Of a stretch of 64,000 bases of DNA, positions 43,491 to 54,563 are shown piece by piece; within the stretch, counting starts at the first letter, position 1, and each line of letters opens with the position of its first letter. Both the position numbers and the translations under genes were made by a program. The stretch is from positions 124,001 through 188,000 of the forward strand of contig KB722758.1 of NCBI GenBank assembly GCA_000349905.1, given 5' to 3'. The notes below the pieces were generated by a model. That model worked only from the letters and a program-made list of their open reading frames with translations, was not told where the DNA came from and made no database searches. The DNA comes from Volvariella volvacea V23. Its lineage: Eukaryota; Basidiomycota; Agaricomycetes; Agaricales; Pluteaceae.

Positions 43491-45066
43491 TCAAGGAAAT
43501 GAACCGCGACATGCCATTGTACAGAAGGATTGTGAACCCGGGAAGGGCGGAGAGGAAGCCACGAATGTGAGGGATTCGCCGTCGCGAGTCGCGATATTCG
43601 TCATCGAAAGAACGGGGTCGACAATTGATTTTGGGGAGACGACAGAGTTGAACATTGAAAATGTCGGCCATTCAGAGCAACAGTTCGGACAAGCCTGTGT
43701 CGAATAATTCATGAAGAGATATATGAGCAACGGAAGGGGTTATACTCACCGAAAGCAACGTCCAAGTCAAACTCCTAACTAACTCCACAACTATAACCTT
43801 CAGCGTAACGCTCGCTGGTCCATCGCTCGGTGGATTCTTGTAAACCGCTCTCAGAGTGAAATTACCCACAGCTGTACTCGCACATTCTGGTGTTGTTGGG
43901 CCTTCACCGTCGCCCATGGGAGAGAACTTGTAGAGGGCAAGTCGATCGAGATTACCGCAGTATACTCCGTGATCTGCATCGCAGACCATGCGGCAATCTG
44001 CGTCGGAGACTCTTTGGGTTGCTGTACCTTGAGTATTGTCGCACCCTTGCAGTGGATAGGGTATGAGGTGGTAAAAATGGAAAAGTAAAATAAGGTACAT
44101 ACAGCATTCGCGTCCAGTTTCTACACCCGCGAGTGTGTAATTGCCCAAAGAGCGACACGCGGCGACACATGATTGAGGAGTTACGCCTCCAGGAATGTTC
44201 ACTGGAACGATCAACGTTCGTTGTTCGGTGCTGTCACTACAACGGTGCAGGAAGCAGTACTCGTGAGATACAACCCAGTTCACGAGTAAAGTCGACGACT
44301 CACGTAAAACACCCTTGGTAACTCCATTGCCCACCCGTACTGGGCTGAATGCTCTGCACGAGTACTGGTAGTGGGTCTCCACTGTAGAATACGTTCAGAC
44401 GATTGGGTCCACCGCAGACTTGTGTTGGATCGCCGCTACAGCCAAAGTTGCAGTTATCTAGAGGCGCGGATACGCTTGGGAACTGAATGGTAGAATCGCA
44501 GTCTAAAAGTGGTGAGATTGAGGTGTTCGTGGATCATTGGCAGTAGGAGAAAACGTACAGCACTCCTACAACAGTTGTGACAGAACCATGGTGAGTTTTA
44601 GCAGCCCCAAGATGACAAGGAAACCACTAACCCCTGACAAGTGTGAACATCATTCCCGGCGCAATACCAAAAAAACTCTCAACCCTTGATGCGTTCAATA
44701 AGAAAAAATTATGCTTACGTGCAAACTCTACACCAGCGTAGATGTAACCCGCATCACCACAAAACCCAATGCATGACTCAATTGTCATGTTGTCCCCCGT
44801 AAACGACTGGGCAGCTAACGTTCGTGATGTGGAGATATCACTGCACGCAAAGTAGCGAGATCATAAGTGTTAGGTCGCCCTGGTATCGTCGCCCCCTCGA
44901 GATAGAAAAATGGCTTATCATGAAGGGGATGAGATACTGACGTGAAGCATCCCACGGAGGTCCAGTTTCCCGGTAGGGTTGTTGGTAGGGATTGAGCCTG
45001 AGCCCGGCTCGCGAGGAGAAAAGTAAGCAAGGGAGTGTAAATAAAGGAATGTAGCAAATGCATCAT
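43491..45066 (-). CDS. Secreted protein with two WSC domains
   Basis: Signal peptide MMHLLHSFIYTPLLTFLLASRAQA is followed by WSC domain 1 (GNWTSVGCFT..NMTIESCIGFCGDAGYIYAGVEF..CDSTIQFPSVSAPLDNCNFGCSGDPTQVCGGPNRLNVFYSG). Domain 2 follows (GGQWSYQGCFTDSTEQRTL..TPQSCVAACRSLGNYTLAGVE..CRMVCDADHGVYCGNLDRLALY). After a linker, a C-terminal module (LRAVYKNPPSDGPASVTLK, CPNCCSEWPTFSMFN, VLSMTNIATRDGESLTFVAS) resembles one that accompanies WSC in mushroom proteins. WSC domains bind polysaccharide in sensors and extracellular enzymes. With no transmembrane segment after the modules this is probably secreted and wall-associated. Roughly six short introns. A TATA box lies about 100 bp upstream. Confidence 0.85.
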
Positions 45067-45161
45067 CTAGACGTAGATGAAGACGACGGGGTATTGGCCA
45101 GCGTGGGTAAGAACGAGTGGATGGCACTTTTCGGTTTGCCTTGCTTCGCTGTCGTACCAGG

Positions 45162-45170
45162 CCTTTTATA
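45162..45170 (-). promoter_or_regulatory. TATA box of the WSC gene
   Basis: TATAAAAGG on the minus strand lies about 100 bp upstream of the WSC start codon at 45066. It is a near-ideal TATA match. Confidence 0.6.
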
Positions 45171-45782
45171 AGGTCGGTTAGGAAGCACTGTTTCTTCCGA
45201 GTAAGCGGGACGACAGTTCATGACAGGTATCTCTGAAGTTGTTGTTCTGACGGATGCTGCATGGCGCACAGGCCCAGAAATACTGGTTCATGGGAGCGAA
45301 GAGCTTAGAGGACGAATGTCTGTAGAGTTGGAGTATTTATACAGCGCTGGGAGCGGACTTCTTGGTTGATCTGATTTCTCATGTCAATCATATATAGTAT
45401 AAGCGAGGGTCGAAGCTGAGTGAGACGTCCATTGACTTGCGGAGTCCTGGCGGCGTTACCTTTGAATGCAGTACGGAGAGGTTCGTAGGCCGGTATTATA
45501 TCGAAAACAGCAATCTGGTTTTGTGAGGGCAAAATTAGTCCGAATGCTACGGGTGTCCCTCGGATGAGGCAATTAATTGTTGAGTCAATGAAGCATAGTC
45601 ATATTAGGACAGAATGGCGGTCTTTAGGTCGCCAGGGTTTCTTGACCAACTGAACACCCAATGTGGTGCAACGTGGTGCCAAGAGTCCAGACACCGAGAT
45701 TGATTCAGCATAAAGCTACAGCCAAGTTGCGTAGGTTCTTCGGCACAGTCAATTGAATTGAATCTTAGCGAGAAGTAAATAC

Positions 45783-46169
45783 TCACCCCGAGCACAATGA
45801 CAGCCCCGTAATCGAGGCATTTCTTTCCATCAGGGTTCTCGATGGAGGACGCTGGCCATTGACCTTGGTGGTGGATCTGCTGATGTAAGATATTGGTAGC
45901 AAGGAGGACAACGCGAGCGCCATGACAACCTCGTCAACCATGCATCCATAACTGGCCGGTTCCTCAAAGGGACCCCATGGCTCCACCACCATGCGGCGGA
46001 ATGTGTGCTTACGCCGACCCATGTCTGCGCCCATAAAAACTTCCGTTTCAACTCGGTCAAGACGCCCATTGTCGTCGCTCAACTCGCTGGACGATGGCGC
46101 GTCTTTGTCCGTGAACTGACTTGGTGACGCCCATGCTTCTTGCTTCGCCAGGGGATTCGTATCGCAATC
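45783..46169 (-). CDS. Doubtful hypothetical frame
   Basis: An open frame reads DCDTNPLAKQEAWASPSQFT..LSDDNGRLDRVETEVFMGAD..MVVEPWGPFEEPASYGCMVDEVVMALALSS and ends at 45783. Its composition is protein-like. No domain, clear start or clean downstream exon was found. It may be part of a small unknown gene or a relic. Confidence 0.25.
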   Translation of the reverse strand, partial: DCDTNPLAKQEAWASPSQFTDKDAPSSSELSDDNGRLDRVETEVFMGADMGRRKHTFRRMVVEPWGPFEEPASYGCMVDEVVMALALSSLLPISYISRSTTKVNGQRPPSRTLMERNASITGLSLCSG

Positions 46170-46518
46170 TCGTTGCCGAAGCGATGATTATTGAGGGTGA
46201 GGTAAGGCTTTAATAAAAATTCCCTCGTTTAATAACCTCGGCCCTGATCGGGACCCAGGGAGGGGTGGAGTCCGTCCATGATGCATGTGCCGTTTGGCTC
46301 ATAATAAGAGGCACCCAATCAAGCTTTTTTCTCTTCCCTACCCTACACTCTACGAACATCCCCCCCACCCACCACACTCGCCGGCTTGCGCGAGCCCCTA
46401 CACTCTCTTTTCCCCGTCTCTCTTTCTCTCATTATTGTCTCATCTGAACATACCCAATACGGCTCAATTTTACATATATCGCTCATTCAAGGATTAGGAA
46501 AAGTTGACGATATTAAGG

Positions 46519-49500
46519 ATGCGGCAAATTTCTACCCTTCTTGCGGGGGCTTCCTTATTGGGAGTCGTCCGCGCCCACGTCGGTGCATGGCACCCAGGAA
46601 TGTACTGTCTCGATGTTCGTGGCTTATCTTGCCGAAGTGATAAGCCGGCGCTAATGGTCTTCCTCGGCAACAGGGCAGCTCAGGCACTGTTAATTTGAAT
46701 GCGAACGAGGTCGTTAATCCCTTGTATCAGCTCCCATTCGAGGAGTGGTGGAGTGAGTGTTTTCGACGCCTATCCAGGGATACCCAGTACTGATCTGTCT
46801 TGACAGTGCATCACGTCGACCGAGTGCGTAAAATTTCATGATTTGGAGGGATGTTAAGGTCTTTATGACACTTTACTTATGCAGTGTGACGAGTTCCCCC
46901 CCGCTCCTGGCGTTTTCCTCGATCTGTAAGTTCCCACTGCGTCGCTGCGCAATCGTCATCCTTATTCGGTTTCAGCCCCGCTGGTGGATCTTTCACTGTC
47001 GAACTCGCAACCAACCGAGGAAAGACCTCCCTTTCTTTCGATGGACGATACACCTCCGACTGGTTGGATGGTGAAAACTACCCTGAGAACATGGTACGTC
47101 CGCCCACATCCTCCCCTTCATCTTTAGTTTGCTGATCCCTGCCTGCTTGCGGTGTTAGAACAACCCCAACTGTATCACTCAGCCCAACAGTACGTTGGAC
47201 CGGGCGCCTTGCGCCGTATGCCGCTGATTGACGTGTCACTCCTCTCTCCTTTCCAGTGCATACCCAAAACCAGTCTATGGCCGCTGGAACCGCGTTCGCC
47301 ATCTCCTACCAGGCAAGAGACCCTTATCTTGTATCAATGAGAAAAATGACTCATCATTCCCCCATGTCAACAGTCTGACATCAAGAAGGTCACGCCTGAT
47401 AACCTCGTCGTTTTCTCCGTTCACTACAAGTAAGTTCCTACTCCTCTTGTCATCATCTCTCTAATAATCACGGTGTCAAGCACCCCCTGGAAGCGCGTCA
47501 CTACTTACGATGTTCCTGCTGCAATGCCTGCTTGCCCTGAAGAGGGTTGTATCTGCGCTGTAAGTACCACAACTTTACGTGATTTTGATCCGTACTCACG
47601 ATGTCATCCAGTGGGGCTGGGTAAGATTTACACTCACCACGATCCCACATCGATGCTCACCGATTCTGCCTTCTGCGCCCTTCGATACAGGTTCCCAACG
47701 GGTAAGTTCTCGTCGCAATAGCAACAAACGCCCCAAACCTGACGTCACTCCTAGATGTGGAATTCCAAACATGTACATGCAACCTTTCCGCTGCCGAGTT
47801 CTGAATCCCACCTCTTCGACTCCTCTCGCTACACCTCAGCCACCCGTCTGGTGTGAAGATGACCCATCTCGCTGCGTTCAGGGCGCCAAGCAGATGATTT
47901 ACTGGAACCAGCTCACCGGAAACAACATCGAAGTTCGCGGCTACGATCTATCTGGCTCTCCCCGTTCCCCCGCCTACAACGCCAAGCTCGGCTTTGCAGA
48001 TGGTGCGTCGCTCGTTCATTCAGCTTTGCTTACTTTACACGTGTGAATAATAATTGTTGCTTCTCGATGACAGGCGCTCAAAATGACATCTTCGCTGGTC
48101 CTCCTGCCCCCATCAACAACCCCTCTGCTCCCGAAACACAGCCCGAGGAGCCCCAACCCACCGTTCTCCCCACCTCTGAAGTTCCTACCTCGTCCGCTCC
48201 CGTGACCACTCCCACTTCTGCCCCTAACGCACCTGACCAAGAAAACGGTAGCGACTGCGCATACCCACCAGTCGAAGAAGAGGAAGGTGATGCGGAAGAT
48301 GAGGAGGACGGCGATTACGAAGACGGTGAAGAAGACGGCCAGCTTCCCGATGACGAAGAGGAGCAAGGCGAAGGACAGCAACCCCAGCCTCAACAGCCCG
48401 AGCAGCCTGAACAACCCGAGCAACCCGAGCAACCCCAACAACCCGGTCAAGGAGAAGGTTCCGAGGAAGACGAGGGTGAGGACGACGAGGACGGTGAGGA
48501 GGAGGAAGACGACGAAGAACCCTACAACCCCGAGCTGCCTGATTGCGAGTCCGGAGACGGTGATGGTAGCGCCGAGTTGCCTTCCAGCGGTAATGGCAAC
48601 AACAACAACGGCGGTAGCGGCAATGGTAATGGTAATGGCAGCGGTAACGGCTCTGGTTCCCACCCTGGCTCTGGCTCTGGCTCTGGAAATTCTGGTTCTG
48701 GCTCTACTCCTGGTAGCGGCCACCAAGAGGGAAACAACAACAACAGCAACCAACCCGAGGTTCCTCAAACTCCTTCATACCCTCAACCTCCCGCCAACGG
48801 CAACCAGAATAACCACAACAACGGCGGCAGCCACAACAACGGTGGTAACCACAACTCTGGCTCTGGCTCTGGTTCCGGTTCCGGCTCTGGCTCTGGTGAC
48901 AACGATGAGTGCGATGATGGTGATTATGAGGATGATGAGGATTACGAAGATGACGATGAGGTTTCTGTCCCTCAATACCCATCTAACCCGTCCAACCCAA
49001 CTAACCCATCCAACCCGTCTAACCCGTCCAATCCATCCAACCCCTCTAACCCATCGTACCCTCAACCACCCAACCAGAACGAGGGCAACAGCGGCTCCTC
49101 CGGCTCAGGTGACAACGACGACTGCTACGACGAAGAACCTGAGGATGACGAGGACGAGGATGACGCATCTGGCGAGCTTCCCGAGGACGGAGAGGAGGAT
49201 GACGACGAGTACGACGAGGGACCAGTTGAGGATGATGAGGATGATGAGGCTCAGTTCCCCGGTGAAGGTGACGACTGCCAGGATGAGCAACCCCCCGTAG
49301 ATGGCGGTAACACCCAGAACCCACCTGCTCAAGGCGGCGATAACCACAACCCCGGACCCGTTGAAGGTGACAATGGTTCTGGCAACAACGGCGGAAACTC
49401 TGGTAATGGCAGCGGCAGCGGTGACTACGAGTATGATGACGATGAGGACCTCCCTTACTGCGACGAGCTCGATGATGAAGAGGACTCTGGCGATTACACC

Positions 49501-49812
49501 GCTCCTCCTCCATCCACCCCCGAAGGCGGCTACGGCGGCGAGGGATCTTCCAACACCCCCGTCATCAACAACAGCGGTAGCAGCAGTGGAAACTTCAGCG
49601 GCACCTCGCCCAACGCCTCGCCCTCCCTTGAGGAAGAGCACTGCGAAACCAAGCGCAGTGGACGATTCATCCCCGAAAGGTCCCTTCAAAACCTCCAAAC
49701 CACCCCCGCCGTCGTCCCTCGTCAGAACCTCGGTGATGCTGCCGCTTCCGTCTTTTCGAGACACATGCACCGCCGCCAGGTAATTCACAGGCACGGTCCC
49801 CAACACTGGTAA
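46519..49812 (+). CDS. AA14 lytic polysaccharide monooxygenase with giant acidic tail
   Basis: Signal peptide [19 protein letters not shown] ends just before [11 protein letters not shown], so the mature protein starts with the copper-binding His. The AA14 domain continues: [74 protein letters not shown] with the second brace His, [58 protein letters not shown], and [20 protein letters not shown]. The last exon (48074-49812) then adds about 570 residues, highly acidic and rich in Asn/Gly/Ser and Pro. It includes QPE, NPS and GS repeats and seven Cys in acidic settings. AA14 oxygenases oxidise xylan coating cellulose. The tail is far beyond usual length. About ten introns; exons of 9 and 11 nt are required. 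Confidence 0.92.
47612..47620 (+). other. 9-nt micro-exon of AA14-1
   Basis: TGGGGCTGG encodes WGW between a CCAG acceptor and a GTAAGA donor. It is needed to join CICA to VPNG; the same unit exists in the paralog at 53926-53934. Confidence 0.75.
47691..47701 (+). other. 11-nt micro-exon of AA14-1
   Basis: GTTCCCAACGG encodes VPNG (last codon split) between ACAG and GTAAGT. The paralog has the matching exon at 54001-54011. Confidence 0.75.
48360..49060 (+). repeat. Low-complexity coding repeats in the AA14-1 tail
   Basis: The stretch encodes EQP repeats (about 48390-48445), Asn/Gly/Ser runs (about 48590-48735 and 48800-48900), poly-Ser-Gly, and NPS tripeptides (about 48985-49055) alternating with Asp/Glu-rich blocks. 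The underlying DNA is trinucleotide- and hexanucleotide-repetitive, so its length may vary between strains. Confidence 0.8.
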
Positions 49813-52799
49813 ACGACTGTCAAGCATCTTTGGTTCGATGCTGTATCTACACTCGCATTTCAACTTCAACTTGCACTTTCGCATACCCCCACCGCCCCCG
49901 CATACCCCCCACGCTTTTCGACTTCACACTACAGCACAATTTCCCTTCATGAATAATGCCGTATTCTTCAACATCTCCCCGACAAATGAGCCACTCTTGA
50001 TGAGAAGTCACACCCCCCATTGTAAACCAACCTGTCAAAGCATCGATTATAGCAAAATGGCCGAGTCAGATTATTTGCTGGGCATTTGTTTTTTTGCTGG
50101 AACCAAAAAATGGGAAATGGAAACAAAATCTGATGTCTGTCGGTCTATATCGGGTTTATTCGGAACGGGGTTCCGATGGTATCGAGCATTTTTTTTGTCT
50201 TTTTAATCCCCCTCCCTTGTTATAGTTTTGCGGTTTTTTGTCTGTCTGCCCTCTTTGTCCTTGACGCTGGGCGCGCGCATCTTTTTGCAAAGTATGGTAT
50301 TTTAGATATTTACGCATACTTTGTGCATACACACAGTGAAGCAATTCAATCGATTTGAATATTGGGTTTTGAATGATTGGTGCTAGTCGGTGCCGACGCG
50401 CTATTCTAATAACTGGGGGAAGGAAGTTTGCGTCCTACGTCTTTGACGAATGGTTTGAAATTACAGTCTGCACATTTTGAAGTACACCAAAATGAAACGG
50501 TCCCAGTTCTGTATTTAGCTACAGGGGGGATGGTATGCTATTCATGGATGCCCGACCTATGTCTGTTTATTTGTTCTGACGCCGAATCCCGCCTCCCGCC
50601 TTCTCTAACATCCGTCCATTTCTGTTGTCCGTCCTCCTCGCCATACAGTGGGTCCCTGGGACATTAAACAGATTGATTGTATTCGCCCGAGTCCTTGAAG
50701 AGAAGCGGTCTCTAATACCACTATATCTCACTTGCTATATTACAGCAAGCGGTTGCAATATACCCGCTCACGTGAACCCCTCCTAGTTGCAGCGAGTACG
50801 AGATGGAATATCAACTACTTATTCCCTTCATCCTCCGTTAACGCCCTCTCCCGTCCTCCCTTCTGTCCATTCTTGTGTGGACGACGAAAGTAATATGGAC
50901 GATCGCGATCTCTATCTTGATCCGCTCTTTTTGGGGGAAGTGGCCAACTGAGGTGCAGAGGCTAGCAACCCGCCCGCGTGGCCGTCGTCATATTTGGCCA
51001 GGCCAAAAATACTGCAATTACGAATTTACAAGCACTACAAGAAAAAAACACTGAGAACGCGCTCGGTCCGGCTCAGAGCTCCGTCCAGTTCGCCGATCTT
51101 TTGCTGGCGAGATTCGTGGTTTTTTGTTCGTTGCCACAGAGGTTGTGTACTCGACCAGTACTAGACCACGGACCACGGTGGGCATAACGGGAACACCGAG
51201 GCCTAGGTGTCGCAAGCTTACTGAACCTGCGGTTATATCAACTGATAGTGGAGCGCCGGTGTGCGAGCCTGAAGGGACGTAAGATCTTGAACACAAAATG
51301 CCTCAGCATCATATATCATGGTCGTCGTTGCTACTTTGAGCAGGGAGAACATTTTGTCATCCAAGATCTGGCTTTTGTTTTCCTTTGGCCCTATTTGTGC
51401 AGCTGAGTTCGGCACCTCAGACATTCCTGTTTACTCTCTTGCTTTGCCGTTCTCAACGTTCTCAACGCCTTCCTCCACTCTAAAGACTCAGAATCCCATG
51501 CTGTAAGCGCTCGATGTAGTCTTGGAGGCGCTCATTGATGATAAATGCCTCATACACTGTATCTTGTGGTAATTTCAACTGATGTAATTACAACGCCAAC
51601 ATGGCACCCTAACAACCTCGCGCACATGCTCAACAACGCTAAATTGCTTGGTATCTTCACCGCATGGTTCCCGAACTGTCGATGAGCATCGTGGTTGAGG
51701 AGTGGAGTGGAGTCCAAAGAACTACTAGGATAAGCGACAAGCCGCGAGCGGTTAAGCGCGAAGCTATTCAGACTCAAAAAACCGCCAACGAACCAACAAA
51801 CCAGCCGGAAAGTCCACCGATCCAATCAAATACGTAGGGATCTGCAAAAACGACTCATGATCAATCGCCGCCCCCGGATTATGTGAGATTTCGAATTTGA
51901 TGATAGATCCGTTTTTCTACAAATCCGCTCTTTTTGCAGAACAAACCCGTGATGCGTTTTGTAAGGCGGAAAACGCAGAATGCGGAACCGATTCGTGGAG
52001 AATTTTGCCTAAACATCAGCCGCCTGGCAGCGGCAGACAGACAGAGAACGGATGGACGATGGGAGGATAGGGAAGTGAGAGCCAAGTCCAGCTGTGGATA
52101 AACGTTTTGCTTTGCTCGGACAAGAACTCTTCAATCAAGAGGTATGCAATTATTCTTCAATGTGGTAAGATCGCTCATGTATCTATATCGCGACTCTACC
52201 ACGCGGGTCCATATTATTATGTCGTCACTACGGTGAATGGATCGATCCTCCTCACCAAGGTACTCACGGGCGAGCCAAACAAAAAACTCTTGCAACCCTT
52301 TCACGTTTCATAAAACACCCAATTAACAACGGCGGAAGGACCGTTGGGGTGGATAGCTTTAGCCAAGGCTTTTTAGGCGACCACGAGAACAACCCCTTCT
52401 TGATATCGGTACAGTGCATCAATCCGTGCATGCCGATTTTGAATGGTTAGCAACCAAACTCAAGGGATAATTTAGCAAACCCGCAATGTGCTTCCGCTCC
52501 ATAACATTCCTCCTCTCCGATTTTGGAAGGAGGGCTTAGGTGAATGGCTCGACTCGTAGAGGGGGGAGGGAAGAATATTGGGTAAATGTATAAATACCCT
52601 CTCCCAATCCTTCGTTCCGGTTTCCTCTCCAAAAAAGCGTCTTCCTTTCTCCTCCTTCCTCTCGGTGCGGGTTTGTATATATCCCCTACCATACTCTCAC
52701 TCTCGTTCCATACCCCCTCGTTCCCGCTATTATCGTCGTTCACTTCCTAATTCTTGCTGCCCGCTCCGTATCCCCCTTGAAACCTACCGATCTACAAAC
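49813..52799. other. 3-kb spacer between the two AA14 genes
   Basis: No gene, RNA or transposon is recognised. Short frames on both strands lack domains. The distal part is the AA14-2 promoter, with a TATA box and a pyrimidine-rich leader. Confidence 0.45.
52589..52596 (+). promoter_or_regulatory. TATA box of AA14-2
   Basis: TATAAATA lies about 210 bp before the ATG and is followed by a C/T-rich stretch typical of fungal transcription starts. Confidence 0.5.
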
Positions 52800-54563
52800 A
52801 TGCGTCTCGCTGTCTCTGCTGTTGTAGCAGCTGTTCTAGTTGGCACCGCCAACGCCCACCAAGGTGCTTGGCACGATGGAATGTATTGCAAAGACGTGAG
52901 TGGTTTATTCACTCGCTCCCCAATTCATGTATTTCTCGTTACTCGTCGCCTGTTATGATGCCCATCTATCGAACGCCATGTATGCTAACGCTCGGGCGCC
53001 TCAACCGATAGGGTCCCAGCGGCCGAGTCGACCAGAACACGAACAATGTCGTGAACCCCTTGTACGATCTGCCTTTCAGCGAGTGGTGGAGTAAGTCCCG
53101 TCGTCTTTTCAATGTCATGCCCGCGATTCTGACCTATCCTCTAGTGCACCACGTCGACAAGGTACGCTTCAGACTCTCCCTTCCAACTGATGGGGTCAAT
53201 TTATGCATTTCCCGTTAGTGCGACGAGTTCCCTCCCCCTCCTGGAGAATTCCTCGACCTGTATGTTCTCACTCTATGATTTATGAACTGGGGCGGTTAAA
53301 TGATTCGACTTTAGCCCCGCTGGCGGCTCCTTCACGGTTCAAATCGCTACTAACCGCGCCTTCACCACGTTCTCCTACAACGGCCAGTTCGTCTCTGACT
53401 GGCCTGATGGCAAGACTTACCCAGATGACTATGTGAGTGATGTAGCCGGCTTTTCATCCGCAGGGTAGATGCTCATAGAGCGGCTTGTGTAGAACGTGCC
53501 TACCTGCATTGTTGAGCCCAACTGTGAGTGCTCCCCTGGCTCCCAACTCCAATCCGTGCTTACGTACCACCAGTGCACGCTCAAAACGAGACTATGGCTG
53601 CTGGGACTGCATTCGCAATTTCATACGAGGTTCGTTGCTCCCCAGGACCTGAATGGCCTGTCGTCTCAATGATGCCTTGATTAGTCTGAGCTTAGCAAAG
53701 TAACTCCCGAGAACCTCGCAGTGTTCACTGTCAGATACCAGTTTGTGTACTTTGCTCTGCTTGATGACGTTGAACCTTACCTTGCCACTTAGCACCCCCT
53801 TCAAGCGCCTCACTACTTATGATGTCCCTGCTGCTATGCCAGCTTGCCCTGAAGGCGGTTGTATCTGTGCTGTAAGTAGTTATGTTCAGTTTCAGTTGTC
53901 GCGCTTTAATGACGTATCTTAACAGTGGGGTTGGGTTAGTTTCAAATGTCGTGCCTCCGCTTTACCTAGACTAACTTTCCTATTTCATCCGTAAAAATAG
54001 GTTCCTAACGGGTGTGTACTCATTTCAACGTCTAAATTCAAATCGCTAACCTCTTGCCCGACAGTTGCGGTCAACCCAACATGTACATGCAACCCTTCCG
54101 CTGCAGAGTCACCGGCGCCACCTCCACCAACCCCATCGCTCCTCCTCAGCCCGCAGTCTGGTGCGAGGACGACCCATCCAGATGCGTCCAAGGCTCCAAG
54201 CAGATGATCTACTGGAACCAGAGGGAGCGCAACAACATCGAAGTCCGCGGCTACGATCTGTCCGGCTCGCCCAGGTCGCCTGCCTACAACGCCAAGCTCG
54301 GCTTCGCAGACGGTGCGTCCCGTCTTCCCCCTTGAGCTCAAGGTGGTGTGCTGACTATTGGGGTTGCAGGTGCCCAAAACGATATCTTCCAGGCCCCGCC
54401 TCCGTCTAACAATGCTGGTGCTAACCCCAGCCCTGGTTCTGAATCCGGCTCTGGCAACAACAACAATAACAACTCTGGTAGCTGCGCACCACCACCACCT
54501 CCTCCAAGGAAGCGCTCCGCCTTCTCGAAGAAGCACCGCCGCACCTCTCACAACCACAAGTAA
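52800..54563 (+). CDS. AA14 lytic polysaccharide monooxygenase (short tail)
   Basis: Signal peptide [19 protein letters not shown] precedes [11 protein letters not shown], giving an N-terminal His. It then parallels AA14-1 block by block: [74 protein letters not shown] (second brace His), [80 protein letters not shown]. The C-terminal extension is only about 60 residues: Ser/Gly/Asn-rich, one Cys, a Pro run, then a basic end [18 protein letters not shown]. Introns occupy the same positions as in AA14-1, including the 9- and 11-nt exons. Predicted secreted copper oxygenase acting on xylan/cellulose. Confidence 0.93.

Larger units (their letters stand above)
45067..46518. other. Intergenic region between WSC and AA14 genes
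   Basis: It holds the WSC promoter with a clear TATA box, a doubtful minus-strand frame (45783-46169) and the AA14-1 promoter. A pyrimidine-rich leader runs about 46320-46440. Confidence 0.4.

Noticed and set aside
48016..48768. Long minus-strand frames opposite the AA14-1 tail (also 49105-49884)
   Set aside because: They are the complement of repetitive Asp/Glu/Ser/Asn codons; the translations are Leu/Val/Ala monotony without domains, while the plus strand continues a recognised AA14 protein.
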